From: Flocculibacter collagenilyticus
GTDB taxonomy: Bacteria; Pseudomonadota; Gammaproteobacteria; Enterobacterales; Alteromonadaceae
Length of the DNA: 64,000 nucleotides
NCBI RefSeq assembly: GCF_016469335.1
Contig: NZ_CP059888.1
Coordinates: 3,733,899-3,797,898, forward strand
Direction: 5' to 3'
In this document: positions 1-10,100 of the stretch, piece by piece
How the letters are laid out: every line of letters begins with the position of its first letter
Position numbering within the stretch: the stretch's first letter is position 1
The notes under the pieces: generated by a model
Told to the model about the DNA's origin: nothing
The model's database searches: none
What the model saw: only the letters and a program-made list of their open reading frames with translations
Position numbers and translations under genes: made by a program

Positions 1-1197
1 ATTTAAGGTGAATTCTTTAGTTTGCGCTAATAGTTCTGCAAAAGTGAGCTGAGGCTCAAGCTGCGTTCTAAACGCTAAGGTATTAATAAAGCAACCAATT
101 AAATGGCTGACTTCAGATTGTTCACGACCTGCAACAGGCACAGCCATTACAATGTCGTTTTCATTACTCCAACGCGATAACAGTACGGCAAATACCGCTT
201 GTAACGCCATAAACAACGTAATGTTATGTTGCTGACAAAATTGTTTCAGTTCATCGAATAGCGCTTTATCTAACCACTGAATATGACTCAGTGCAGTAAA
301 AGTTTGATGAGCACCTCGCGGCATATCCAGCGGCAGATTATGCACATTCGGTAAGCCAGATAGTTGCTCACGCCAAAAGGTTAATGACTCAGCTAATTTA
401 CCCGACGTTTCTGCTTCTCGTTGCCAGTTAGCATAATCTGTATATTGCACTGGTAGCTCTGGCAGTTGCGCAACCGTTTGCTGTTTTAGGCTGGTATACA
501 AAGTGCGAAATTCATTCACTAATATATTAATCGACCAACCATCAGAAGCAATATGATGCAAATTAATCAGTAGCACACCTTCATCATCAGTAAGCCGAAC
601 AAAAGCAACTTTTAGTAGTAAGTCTTTGCTTAAGTCGAATGTGCTATTAGCATGTTGATTGGCCAGTGTTCTTAATTGAGCTTCTTGATCATCAGTAGCC
701 GAGATAGATAACAAGGTTAACGAAAACTCAGGATGCTGATTGATGATTTGATAAGGAGCCGCGCTTTCGCCAGACAGGTCAACAACATTGCTTGCATGAA
801 ATTGCGTTCTTAATACTTGATGTCGTTTTACAATTTCAGCAAAAGCTTGTTCGGCTAAGTTCGTATCAAACTTACCCGATACTTTAAATGCCCCAGGCAT
901 ATTGTAGTGACTGCTTGCACCTTCTATCGATTCCACCATCCACAGTCGCTGCTGTGCAAATGACAATGGATAATGCCCAGATTCACTATGAAAAGGTTGA
1001 ATACTCGTCTGATTGGCGTGCTGCTTTTTCGCATTTTCACTTAGCCATTCAACTAGCGCTGGCTTATTTTGTTTAAATGCGTGTAGTACATCCGGTGTAA
1101 TTAATGACTTATCGCCATAAATTTGAATATTGCCGTCTTCAAGAACAAGGTTAATGTTGTTACACAAACACCAATCAATTAATGCCTTTAAATTCAT
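1..1197 (-). CDS. Nonribosomal peptide synthetase, N-terminal part (docking domain + condensation domain), runs off the window
   Basis: The first 399 residues of an NRPS are visible; the 3' end lies left of the window. Residues 1-55 (start MNLKALIDWC) look like a TubC_N/beta-hairpin docking domain. A condensation domain starts near residue 77 (YPLSFAQQRLWMVE) and has the active-site motif HHIASDG at about 214-220. C domains join the upstream peptidyl thioester to the amino acid on their own carrier protein, in the cytoplasm. The ATG overlaps the stop of the preceding NRPS as ATGA, so the two are probably translationally coupled and act consecutively. This shows that the glycine/monooxygenase module just upstream is not the last module. 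The A-domain specificity and any thioesterase lie outside the window. Confidence 0.93.
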   Translation of the reverse strand, partial: MNLKALIDWCLCNNINLVLEDGNIQIYGDKSLITPDVLHAFKQNKPALVEWLSENAKKQHANQTSIQPFHSESGHYPLSFAQQRLWMVESIEGASSHYNMPGAFKVSGKFDTNLAEQAFAEIVKRHQVLRTQFHASNVVDLSGESAAPYQIINQHPEFSLTLLSISATDDQEAQLRTLANQHANSTFDLSKDLLLKVAFVRLTDDEGVLLINLHHIASDGWSINILVNEFRTLYTSLKQQTVAQLPELPVQYTDYANWQREAETSGKLAESLTFWREQLSGLPNVHNLPLDMPRGAHQTFTALSHIQWLDKALFDELKQFCQQHNITLFMALQAVFAVLLSRWSNENDIVMAVPVAGREQSEVSHLIGCFINTLAFRTQLEPQLTFAELLAQTKEFTLN

Positions 1198-4100
1198 ATT
1201 GTGAACGCCTTCTCATCTTCCTGTGTTGCAACTTGCGTTAATTGGTTATAACTGTCCATGGCTTCTTTCTCGGTATAAGCAACATCCACTACCAAACCTA
1301 GGTCTGATAATACGGGCGCATCAAATGCCTGACGCATGGTGATCGTAAGTCCTAGTTGTTCCTGTATTTCACCAACTAAACGCATCAGTAATAAAGAATG
1401 GCCGCCTAACTCAAAAAAGTTTGCATTGCGGCTAATATCCGACACATCCAGTTTTAATAAATCTGACCAAATCTGTACCAGCTGCTTCTCTGACTCTGTT
1501 TCAGGTGCCACATACGTTTCTTGCACTGCTAACTGCTGCGGTTCGGGTAACGCATTACGGTTAATTTTTCCATTATTGGTTTTTGGTAACTCTGCCAAAA
1601 ATACAAACAAGTCTGGCACCATATAACTAGGTAATGCTTGCTTCAGCTGCTGCTGTAGTTGCACTTTAATTTCGTCATGCTCATCTGTTGTGGCAACGAT
1701 ATAAGCCACCAGCAATTGCCCTCGTTGCGGATGCGCATTCACTACTACCACACACGATTTCACTTGTTCAGATTGCTCAAGGTGCGTTTCTATCTCACCA
1801 CACTCAATACGGTAACCACGCAATTTAACTTGATGATCTTTACGACCGACAAACAGTAATTGCCCCTGATTATTCAGCCGAACTAAGTCGCCCGTTTTAT
1901 AAGCGGTAGCAAAAGCAGGACTGCTACTTAAGTTATTTTTAACAAAACGCTCATTCGTTAGTGCTTCACGTTTGTAATACCCTGTGGCTAACGCTGAACC
2001 CGCAATGAGTAACTCACCTTCTACCCCCAGAGGGACAGGCTGCATCGCATTATCGACAATATAAAAACGATAGTTGGCAAAAGGCTTACCTAACGAAACA
2101 ACTTCATTTTCCACAACTTCTTGGCAGCTACTCCACACCGTAGCTTCTGTTGGCCCGTACATATTAAAAACACGAGCATCGCTTTTTTGTTTAATTGCAG
2201 CCTTTAATGACTCTGGAAACGCTTCCCCGCCTACAAATAAGGTGTTTAAACTTGCTAATTGCGCTGGTTTTTCAACCGTTGCTAACCAACTCGCTAAATA
2301 TGACGGCGTACACTGCATGTGACTAACTTGGTGCTGCTCAATTAATTGCGCCAAGGAAACCGAACTCTCTTCGTCGGTCTCGTCCGCAACACTCATATTA
2401 ACGTCGTCTTTTAATAACGCTAAACGCTGTAAGCTTTGTAAGACACTTTCATTGTCGATACCAAAATCGATTAAACAGCTAATTTCGTCAACATCAAGCT
2501 GTGCCACTTGTTGAATAATGTCGCGACACCGCTCAACTGAGCCAAACAGAGTGGCTGTTTTATAGTAACGATTAAAGGCAACTTCTAATACTTGCTCTTG
2601 ATCTAAATCAGCCCCTTCACTGCCGGCACTGCGACGCACAGAATTTAATAGATTAAGTGACGTTGCTAAATAGCGCTTAAACGGTGCTTTCACTTTTTCT
2701 AGTGTGGCTTCTTCCGTTTCACCTACATAGGTGTGCAACGTGAGCGTGACTTGCCCTTCACCTTGATGCCCTGCTGCTTGCCATGCATCACGATACAACT
2801 TAATTTTTTGTTCTAACTCACCGAAGGTTTGCCCTAACATGTGCGTTAATAGATTTAAGCCTAATTCGCCCGCACGCTTGAAGGTGTCAGGGTTGCCTGC
2901 TGCTGTCATCCACATACTTGGCAGTGCTTGAATTGGCTTTGGATAAATCTCAACGGTTGTGTCTTGTGCTACACCATTTTGGCGAGTCACACTATTACCT
3001 TGCCACAACTGTTTGAATGTGTCGATCCCTTGTTCTAATAATTCGTAACGCTGCTGATAAGCATTAGGAGCCAATGTAAAGTCATTCGCATTCCACCCAG
3101 AAGCAAACGCTAACCCTACGCGACCATTAGATAAATTGTCAATAACCGACCAACGCTCTGCCACCTTTATTGGGTTATGCAACGGCAACACGCAGCTTCC
3201 TGCACGAATTTGTACATTGCTTGTAATGGCTGCAACGGCTGCACCAGTGACGCTCGGTTCTGGATAGATGCCACCAAATTCTGAAAAGTGACGCTCTGGC
3301 GTCCATACCGCAGTAAACCCGTTATTATCAGCAAACTTAGCACCATCCAGTAATAAGCTGTACTTATTGCCCGCCTGCACCGAGTCATTACCAAAATAAA
3401 ACAAGCTGAAATTCAGCGGTTTGGTTAAGCGCAAAGGCTGTTGAGTAGATGCAGAGTGATCGCGTTCTTTGGCGACAACAACATTAAACCCATTTGCTAA
3501 CGCCCCAAATATTTCCAGTACGGAAATATCAAAGGAAATACTGGTTAATGCTAACCAAACACGATTGCTGCCATTTTGCCCGCTCACTAGCTTATCCTGC
3601 ATACCGCTCAGGAAGGTTAATACATTGGCGTGGCTTATTTGCACGCCTTTAGGCTTACCCGTCGAGCCTGACGTGTAAATCACATACGCCAAACGTTCCG
3701 CGTTATCACCTAATGGTAAGTCAAGATTGCTACCTGCTTGGCTGCCAATAGCGGCACTGGTTTGCTGATCGGTTAAAATAATGCGCTGGGCTTGCTCATT
3801 AATCCCCATTAACGTGTGGCTTTTGTCACTAATCAACCAACCACATTGACTGTCGTTTAACATATAATTTAAACGCTCAGCAGGGTATTTAGGGTCCAAA
3901 GGAATATAGTGCGCGCCCGCTTTTAGCACAGCTAATAATACCGCTACCATGTCATTACTTCGCGGCATTGCAACTGCAACACTTTGTCCAACTTGTACAC
4001 CTTGCGCTACCAAATAATGGGCAATTTGGTTAGCTCGTTGATTTAGTGCTGCGTAAGTCCACTCAGTTTGACCGTAACACAAGGCTGTTTGCTGAGGCTG

Positions 4101-5732
4101 CTGTGTAACTTGTTGCTCAATGAGTTGATGTAACCATGCCGAGTCGGCCTCTTTAACATCGGTGTGTTGTGGCTGTAGGTATTGTGTGATTTGCTGGATG
4201 TCATCGTCAGCTACCACTGGCAGCGCATTAACTGCTTGCTGAGGCGATGCAATAATACCATTAAGTAGTAATTCAAAACTTTTTGCTAAGCGTGCAATGG
4301 TTTGTTGCTCAAATAATGCCGTAGCATACTCAAACTCCAGCTCAAGTGAACCATTTGCTTCGCGTACGTTTAAGGTTAAGTCAAACTTAGCGGCAGTATG
4401 TAATTTATCAAGCTGAGTAAGTTGTAAGTTTGGTAGCGTTAAGCTTGCATCTGCAGTGTTATTCATCGCAAACATCACCTGAAACAACGGTGTGTAGCTG
4501 GCTGTACGCTCTGGCGATAAACGCTCAACTAACATTTCAAACGGCACGTCTTGGTTTTCCAACGCGGCCAAATTAACGGTTTTAGCTTGTTGAAGTAACT
4601 CACTAAACGTTACATCACCAACTGCCAACCTTAATACTAAGGTATTGGCAAAATAACCAATAAGCGTTTCTAGTTCAGGCTTTCTGCGATTAGCAACAGG
4701 GGTGCCCACCACAATATCTTGCTGATTACTAAAACGAGAGAGTAAAACTGAAAACGCCGTGTGTAATAAAATAAACAGCGTTACATTCTGAGTTTGCGCT
4801 AATTGGTTAAGCTCAGTAGTAATGCGATTAGGCAGTGTGCAAGTAACTCGGTCACCGGTAAAGGATTGTTGTACTGGACGCGTAAAATCTAGCGGTAAAC
4901 TGTGGATGGCAGGTAAATCGGCTAATTGTTTCTGCCAATAAAATAACTGTGGCTCTAATGCTGTCGCCGTTAGGTGCTGGTGTTGCCAACTCGCATAATC
5001 TAAATATTGTACTGGTAATGCAGGCAGCTGTGCGTCTCTTTGTTCTACCAGTGAATGATATAGCGCCACAAATTCTTTCACTAATACACCAATTGACCAT
5101 CCGTCGGTCACGATGTGGTGCATATTAATCGCCATCATACCACTAGTAGGTGACGTGAATGCTACACATCCGTTTATCAATAAGTCTTCTGCAATATTAA
5201 ACGCTGTTTGAGTATGCGCTAAAAGTAGCTGCTTAGCTTGCTGCTGATCGTCTACATGATGCTCTGAAAACGTAAACGTGTGCGTGTTGCTAACCGTTTG
5301 ACTCACCACACCTTGGCTGGACGAAAATTTGCTTTGCAGCACTTGATGGCGTGACAAAATCTGATTCATAGCAGCATTGGCGGCGTTCACATCAAACTGC
5401 CCCTCAAATGCAAATGCGGCTGGTAAATTATATTGTGAATGGCTGCCGTCTAGCTGCTCAATTAACCATAACCTTTGCTGAGAGAACGACAAGGGTTGTG
5501 GTTGCTGGCTATCAACTGTCTCAATACTAGCCGTTAAGTACGACGCATTAGTATTTTGATGGCGCTTTAAATAATCAATTAACGCTTGTTTATTGTTACG
5601 CAGTAAGTCGAGTAACGAGTCAGATATTTCATCATCAAAGTAAAGCTCTAATTCGTTTCCGTCTAGGTCTAGCTGAACGCCTTCATCGGCACATTGCAGT
5701 AATATTTTTTCCAACATCATTTGTGGCACCAT
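1194..5732 (-). CDS. NRPS module: docking - C - A(Gly-type, with inserted luciferase-like monooxygenase) - T
   Basis: One elongation module of 1512 aa. Residues 1-57 are a TubC_N-type docking domain, rich in Asp/Glu. The C domain (about 80-510) has HHIVTDGWS at 205-213. The A domain runs from about 530 with TSGSTGKPKGV near 687 and FDISVLE near 734. It is then interrupted at about 773-1110 by a flavin-dependent luciferase-like monooxygenase of the type found inside NRPS/PKS proteins (VWTPERHFSEFGG, GLAFASGWN). The A domain resumes with FVGGE, MYGPTEATVW and Lys1389. The carrier serine is in GGHS, Ser1446. The by-eye code D-I-L-Q-F-G-M-V-W-K is close to published Gly codes. In myxothiazol MtaG a monooxygenase in the same A4-A5 position acts on glycine to give an alpha-hydroxyglycine. 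The C terminus is acidic (EDEKAFTI). The annotated first ATG sits too close to an AGGGG; Met5/Met6 may be the true start. Confidence 0.93.
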   Translation of the reverse strand: MVPQMMLEKILLQCADEGVQLDLDGNELELYFDDEISDSLLDLLRNNKQALIDYLKRHQNTNASYLTASIETVDSQQPQPLSFSQQRLWLIEQLDGSHSQYNLPAAFAFEGQFDVNAANAAMNQILSRHQVLQSKFSSSQGVVSQTVSNTHTFTFSEHHVDDQQQAKQLLLAHTQTAFNIAEDLLINGCVAFTSPTSGMMAINMHHIVTDGWSIGVLVKEFVALYHSLVEQRDAQLPALPVQYLDYASWQHQHLTATALEPQLFYWQKQLADLPAIHSLPLDFTRPVQQSFTGDRVTCTLPNRITTELNQLAQTQNVTLFILLHTAFSVLLSRFSNQQDIVVGTPVANRRKPELETLIGYFANTLVLRLAVGDVTFSELLQQAKTVNLAALENQDVPFEMLVERLSPERTASYTPLFQVMFAMNNTADASLTLPNLQLTQLDKLHTAAKFDLTLNVREANGSLELEFEYATALFEQQTIARLAKSFELLLNGIIASPQQAVNALPVVADDDIQQITQYLQPQHTDVKEADSAWLHQLIEQQVTQQPQQTALCYGQTEWTYAALNQRANQIAHYLVAQGVQVGQSVAVAMPRSNDMVAVLLAVLKAGAHYIPLDPKYPAERLNYMLNDSQCGWLISDKSHTLMGINEQAQRIILTDQQTSAAIGSQAGSNLDLPLGDNAERLAYVIYTSGSTGKPKGVQISHANVLTFLSGMQDKLVSGQNGSNRVWLALTSISFDISVLEIFGALANGFNVVVAKERDHSASTQQPLRLTKPLNFSLFYFGNDSVQAGNKYSLLLDGAKFADNNGFTAVWTPERHFSEFGGIYPEPSVTGAAVAAITSNVQIRAGSCVLPLHNPIKVAERWSVIDNLSNGRVGLAFASGWNANDFTLAPNAYQQRYELLEQGIDTFKQLWQGNSVTRQNGVAQDTTVEIYPKPIQALPSMWMTAAGNPDTFKRAGELGLNLLTHMLGQTFGELEQKIKLYRDAWQAAGHQGEGQVTLTLHTYVGETEEATLEKVKAPFKRYLATSLNLLNSVRRSAGSEGADLDQEQVLEVAFNRYYKTATLFGSVERCRDIIQQVAQLDVDEISCLIDFGIDNESVLQSLQRLALLKDDVNMSVADETDEESSVSLAQLIEQHQVSHMQCTPSYLASWLATVEKPAQLASLNTLFVGGEAFPESLKAAIKQKSDARVFNMYGPTEATVWSSCQEVVENEVVSLGKPFANYRFYIVDNAMQPVPLGVEGELLIAGSALATGYYKREALTNERFVKNNLSSSPAFATAYKTGDLVRLNNQGQLLFVGRKDHQVKLRGYRIECGEIETHLEQSEQVKSCVVVVNAHPQRGQLLVAYIVATTDEHDEIKVQLQQQLKQALPSYMVPDLFVFLAELPKTNNGKINRNALPEPQQLAVQETYVAPETESEKQLVQIWSDLLKLDVSDISRNANFFELGGHSLLLMRLVGEIQEQLGLTITMRQAFDAPVLSDLGLVVDVAYTEKEAMDSYNQLTQVATQEDEKAFTI

Positions 5733-5738
5733 CCCCTG

Positions 5739-7181
5739 CTATAACACTATTTTTTTATTTTTCTTTTGTTCTTCAAACAACATAAACTCTGTTGCCCCTT
5801 TGGCCGAGTTGATTACGCCATCAGCGCAACTGCCTTGCCATGCAGCTCGTACAAAGCCACCTTTATAACTATTTTCAAAGTCGAATATCCCCCACACTTG
5901 CGAGCACGACGTTTTTCCCACATCAGCTAGAAAGCCGGTCATTTGATCGGGTTCACAATATTCTTGAGCTAACCATTCTGGATTATCAATATGCTGCTCT
6001 ACATAGCGCAGCCAAGTGTCGGTTGGGGTAAACTTACCCACTACAACATCGATGCCTTGTAACGACTTTGCCTTTTTTAACACAAGGTGTTGTTGTTGCT
6101 CGATTAAGCGTTTCTTTAATGCTTCGCGAGCATCGTGCGAACCGTTAAAACGCCCTAAAATTTGCCCCCACGGTACAAACTTATTAATAAATGCAATTTC
6201 GTCGGCAGTTAACCACTGCTGTACTCTTGATTCATGCATCACAGGCATTAAGTTTTTGTTATTAATCCAAGTAAAAATAGGCGCATCCGGTACATAGCAT
6301 TGCCCTTCCATATTGGCGCGCACAAGATGCATTAGTGGCTGTTGTGGAATTTCTTCTTCCGTTGATAACAGCACCGCATCAATTTCTACCCCTTGATAAA
6401 ACACTTTATCATCGTGATAGTTAAGATCTTCAATTGCACCAATTGAAAATAGCTGGCCGTGATCAAAAATATGGTGGGTGACCTTGGCAAACAACGCTTC
6501 AAGTATGCTTTTCATTTCAGCATATTTGCTTTCAAGATCTAGCACGATGACGACATTACCACGCGCTCTGGGCTTGAGTCTGCGAACTGAATTGATGACT
6601 GAAGCAAATAGCGCTTGCAGTGCTGGCTTGTACTTTACATTCCACTTCGACATGGTAGCGTCTTGCGCCATAATGGCGCGCATCGCAGGTTCAAAAAAGT
6701 CCACCTGCCAGCCTCCAATTTGGCTACCCGCATTAATTTCAATTAACTTGATTTGACCTTTTGAAATAATAATATCGTGACGCATTAAAATGTCTCTCGC
6801 GTCTACTTTATATTCTTTCATAATTTCAAAAAATAACGGTGACTCACCAATATGCTCGGCAAATGCATTACCGTCTTGCTGCGCATACACCATATAAACC
6901 TTTTGGAAAATACGACTGAGTGACGCAGTAACTTCATCAAACTCATCAACTAATGCCTTTGAAATAATCAGCGGCACATTGTTCACGGTATAAATCGTGG
7001 CGTACATATCAACAAAACTACGATACTCATCTTGTTGAGGCACCGAGTTAAACGCAGGTAATGGCGCTTTTTGATTAGACGATAATAACTCAACTAGCTC
7101 GCTATATTTCTTCGACAACAGCATGTCGATTGAATGAGCCTGTTGGCTAGCCTGTGGCTGTTCACATCCCATTTTTGACAT
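5739..7181 (-). CDS. ATP-grasp-like protein embedded in the NRPS operon, with an NRPS-like basic C-terminal tail
   Basis: 480 aa, no signal peptide, probably cytoplasmic. I do not recognise a named family. Several blocks resemble ATP-grasp ligases: RHDIIISKGQIKLIEINAGS near 134-153, VLKKAKSLQGIDVVVGK around 365-381 and LAQEYCEPD around 404. ATP-grasp enzymes typically form amide or ester bonds through acyl-phosphates, so a tailoring ligase acting on a peptide or a side-chain carboxylate is conceivable. This is inference. The start codon overlaps the upstream NRPS stop (TAATG) and the next NRPS begins 6 bp after its stop, so it is tightly coupled to both. It ends KKNKKIVL, strikingly like the KNKKKVLL end of the upstream NRPS, which suggests docking onto the downstream NRPS. 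It could instead be a non-catalytic ATP-grasp-fold protein. Confidence 0.6.
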   Translation of the reverse strand: MSKMGCEQPQASQQAHSIDMLLSKKYSELVELLSSNQKAPLPAFNSVPQQDEYRSFVDMYATIYTVNNVPLIISKALVDEFDEVTASLSRIFQKVYMVYAQQDGNAFAEHIGESPLFFEIMKEYKVDARDILMRHDIIISKGQIKLIEINAGSQIGGWQVDFFEPAMRAIMAQDATMSKWNVKYKPALQALFASVINSVRRLKPRARGNVVIVLDLESKYAEMKSILEALFAKVTHHIFDHGQLFSIGAIEDLNYHDDKVFYQGVEIDAVLLSTEEEIPQQPLMHLVRANMEGQCYVPDAPIFTWINNKNLMPVMHESRVQQWLTADEIAFINKFVPWGQILGRFNGSHDAREALKKRLIEQQQHLVLKKAKSLQGIDVVVGKFTPTDTWLRYVEQHIDNPEWLAQEYCEPDQMTGFLADVGKTSCSQVWGIFDFENSYKGGFVRAAWQGSCADGVINSAKGATEFMLFEEQKKNKKIVL

Positions 7182-10100
7182 TAGAGTAATACCTTTTTCT
7201 TGTTTTTATTCTTAGCAAATACTTGCTGTATCGCTTGTTGATGCGTAATCGCCGCAGCGACTGCCTGTACTGAAGCATTCTCAAAAAAATCTTGGTAGCT
7301 GATAGTAACGTTAAAATCGCTTTGTAATCTGGCAAGTAACTGTGTCATTAACAACGAGTTGCCACCGATATCAAAGAAGTTGCGATTAATACCCACTGAT
7401 TCTGCCCCTAAGATTGACGACCATAGTTGGCAAAGCTGGCTTTCTAACGGCGTGCTAGGCGGAATATCAGCCTCAGCTTCTAATGTGGTGGTTGTTAGTG
7501 CGAGTAATGCATGATTATCTACTTTACCGTTTTCCGTTTGTGGAATAGCGGCTACTACAGTCATTGAGTCTGGCCTCATATAATCTGGTAATTGCTGAGC
7601 TAATGCAGACTGAATTTGCTGCTGATTAATCAACGCATTAGCCTCATCAACTTCATCGCCAGCCACATTATCGGCTGCTAACACTACATATAAACGTAAC
7701 TTAACGTCGCCTGATGACTCATCCGCCAATACCACACATTGCGATACTGTAGGTAAGGCTGCACAGGCCACCTCAAGCTCAGCGAGTTCAACACGGAAGC
7801 CTCTGATTTTCACTTGTCGGTCTCGGCGACCTAAGCAAATAACATTGCCAGCGCTGTCATAGCGCCCTAAATCGCCCGTTAAATAAAAGCGCTCTTGTTG
7901 CCCTGCTATACACATAAAGCGTTGCGCTGTAAGTGCATCATCATGCAAATACCCTAATGCTAAACCATGACTGCGAATTGCTATTTGTCCTAGTTCCGCA
8001 ACGCCACATAATTGTTGCTGATCATTTAATACTAATAATTGCGCCCCCTTTACACCAACACCCGCAGGTGAGACATCAGGCAAGTCATCAACATGGCTGT
8101 CAGACTTAATCACGTAATAACCAACAGCACGACTGGTTTCCGTGGAACCATAAAGGTTAACTATCTGCATATTAGGCGCAAACTGCTTAAATTGGCTAAC
8201 ATGCGCTTTAGTTAGCTTCTCGCCAACAAAGAAACAGCAATGCAGCGACGATATAGTTTGAGTGGCCGATGTCTGTGCAATGAGCGCCCCTAAACTTGGC
8301 GTTAAGTGCAATACGCTGATGCGCTGCTCAATTAGCCAGCGCCCTAAACGGTCATATTCAAACTCGGATTGCGTCGGTACAACCAACGTGGCACCTAGCA
8401 TAAGTGGCGTGAACATATCGCGATGTAATGGGTCGTGCACCAATCCAGATAACATGCCAAAGCGATCAGTGTGAGTTAAGTTAAACGCTTGCGACATCCA
8501 CGCATTAAATTGCGTTAACGAGCGATGGCTGCCTTTTACGCCTTTTGGCTTTCCTTCAGTGCCCGAGGTAAACGCAATGTACGCCGTATCATCGGGTTGC
8601 ACATTATAGGCTACGTCTGGATAAGCCGTTATGCTATAAGCTTGAAGCTGCTCGGCATCTAGTGCCACGATAATGCCACGCGATAATTGTTTCGCATAGT
8701 CCGCGCCATTTTGATCTAGTGTGATAATCACCTTCGCTTGGCTCATAGACACAATATGATGACTGCGCTCTGCTGGCCAGTTGGCTGACATCATCACAAA
8801 AGCTGCGCCCAGCTTTAATACAGCGAGCGTCGCACACACTTGTAAGTCGGTACGTGTTGTCGCAATCGCGACTGTATCGCCGGCAGTTACCCCTTGTATT
8901 TGCAACTGCTGCGCGATACCACTGGTGATGTTATCAACCTCTTTGTAGGTCCACTGACGATTAAGGTGCTCTATTGCAACCGCATTGGGTTGGGTTTGTG
9001 CTTGCTGCGCAATTAAGTCTGTCACCGAGCCTGGCCATGGCATATCCAATGGCTGCGCCATATCTGGCAGTGATACATTGCTTAGTCGTTCATCATCACT
9101 ATATTGGTTAATCATTGAAGGCGTTAGTGAATATGCTCCACATGGCATATCAGGCTGCATAATTATCTGCTGCAATAGCGCAACATACTGCTGGGCAAAC
9201 ATGACTATCGATGAACGCGCAAACTTGCTGGTATTGTAATTAAAACGAATGACGGTGCTTTGCTCATCGTTTTCTTCAACAGGTTGCACATACAGGGTTA
9301 AATCAAATTTACTTGCTGCCGTATTACTTATTTCGATGTCTGCTGTCACCGCGGCGTTTTCATCTTGCGTATTGATCGTTGGTAAATTAAGCATGTTGAA
9401 GAACACTTGGAATAACGGTGTACTTGCTGTTCCTTGCCCTCTTACGCCCTCATGCTGCTCTAAGATACTTTCAAATGGCACATCCTGATGCGCAAGCACT
9501 TGGTGACTATTTTCAATTTCCTGCTGTAACAAGCTGACAAATGATTGTTGCAGGGTTAACTGACTGCGTAGTGGCAAGTTATTAATAAAATTACCGACAG
9601 TCTGCGCTATCGCAGACTGCATACGCCCTGAAACGGGGATCCCTATATTAATGTCTAGCTCACCCGTTAAACGCGCCAATAATAAAGCTAAACCACTGTG
9701 CAATACGTTAACTAAGCTGCCATTATGCTTATTCGCTAATTCACCAAGCGCAACGGTCAACTCATTATCTAGCGTTATCGTGTATTCAGTTTCATCTAGC
9801 TCTGCCTCTGTTGGCGCATCAAACGGCAAACTGATTCCGTCATTACACCCTTTCAAATACGATTGCCAGAATGCTAAAGAGTCGGCCATTGTTTGGCTGG
9901 CCAACTGCTGTTGCTGCCAATGTGCATAATCAAAATAGTCTACTCGCTCGCCTTCAGCGCTGAGCTGTTGTTGGTTGAGTAATTGCAGTAAATCTTGAAC
10001 AAATAAGCTTAACGACCAACCATCTATCAATAGATGATGAAAATTAAAATGTAAGAATGCGCGTTCTGGCGCTACTTGAATCATCAGGGCAGACCATAAT

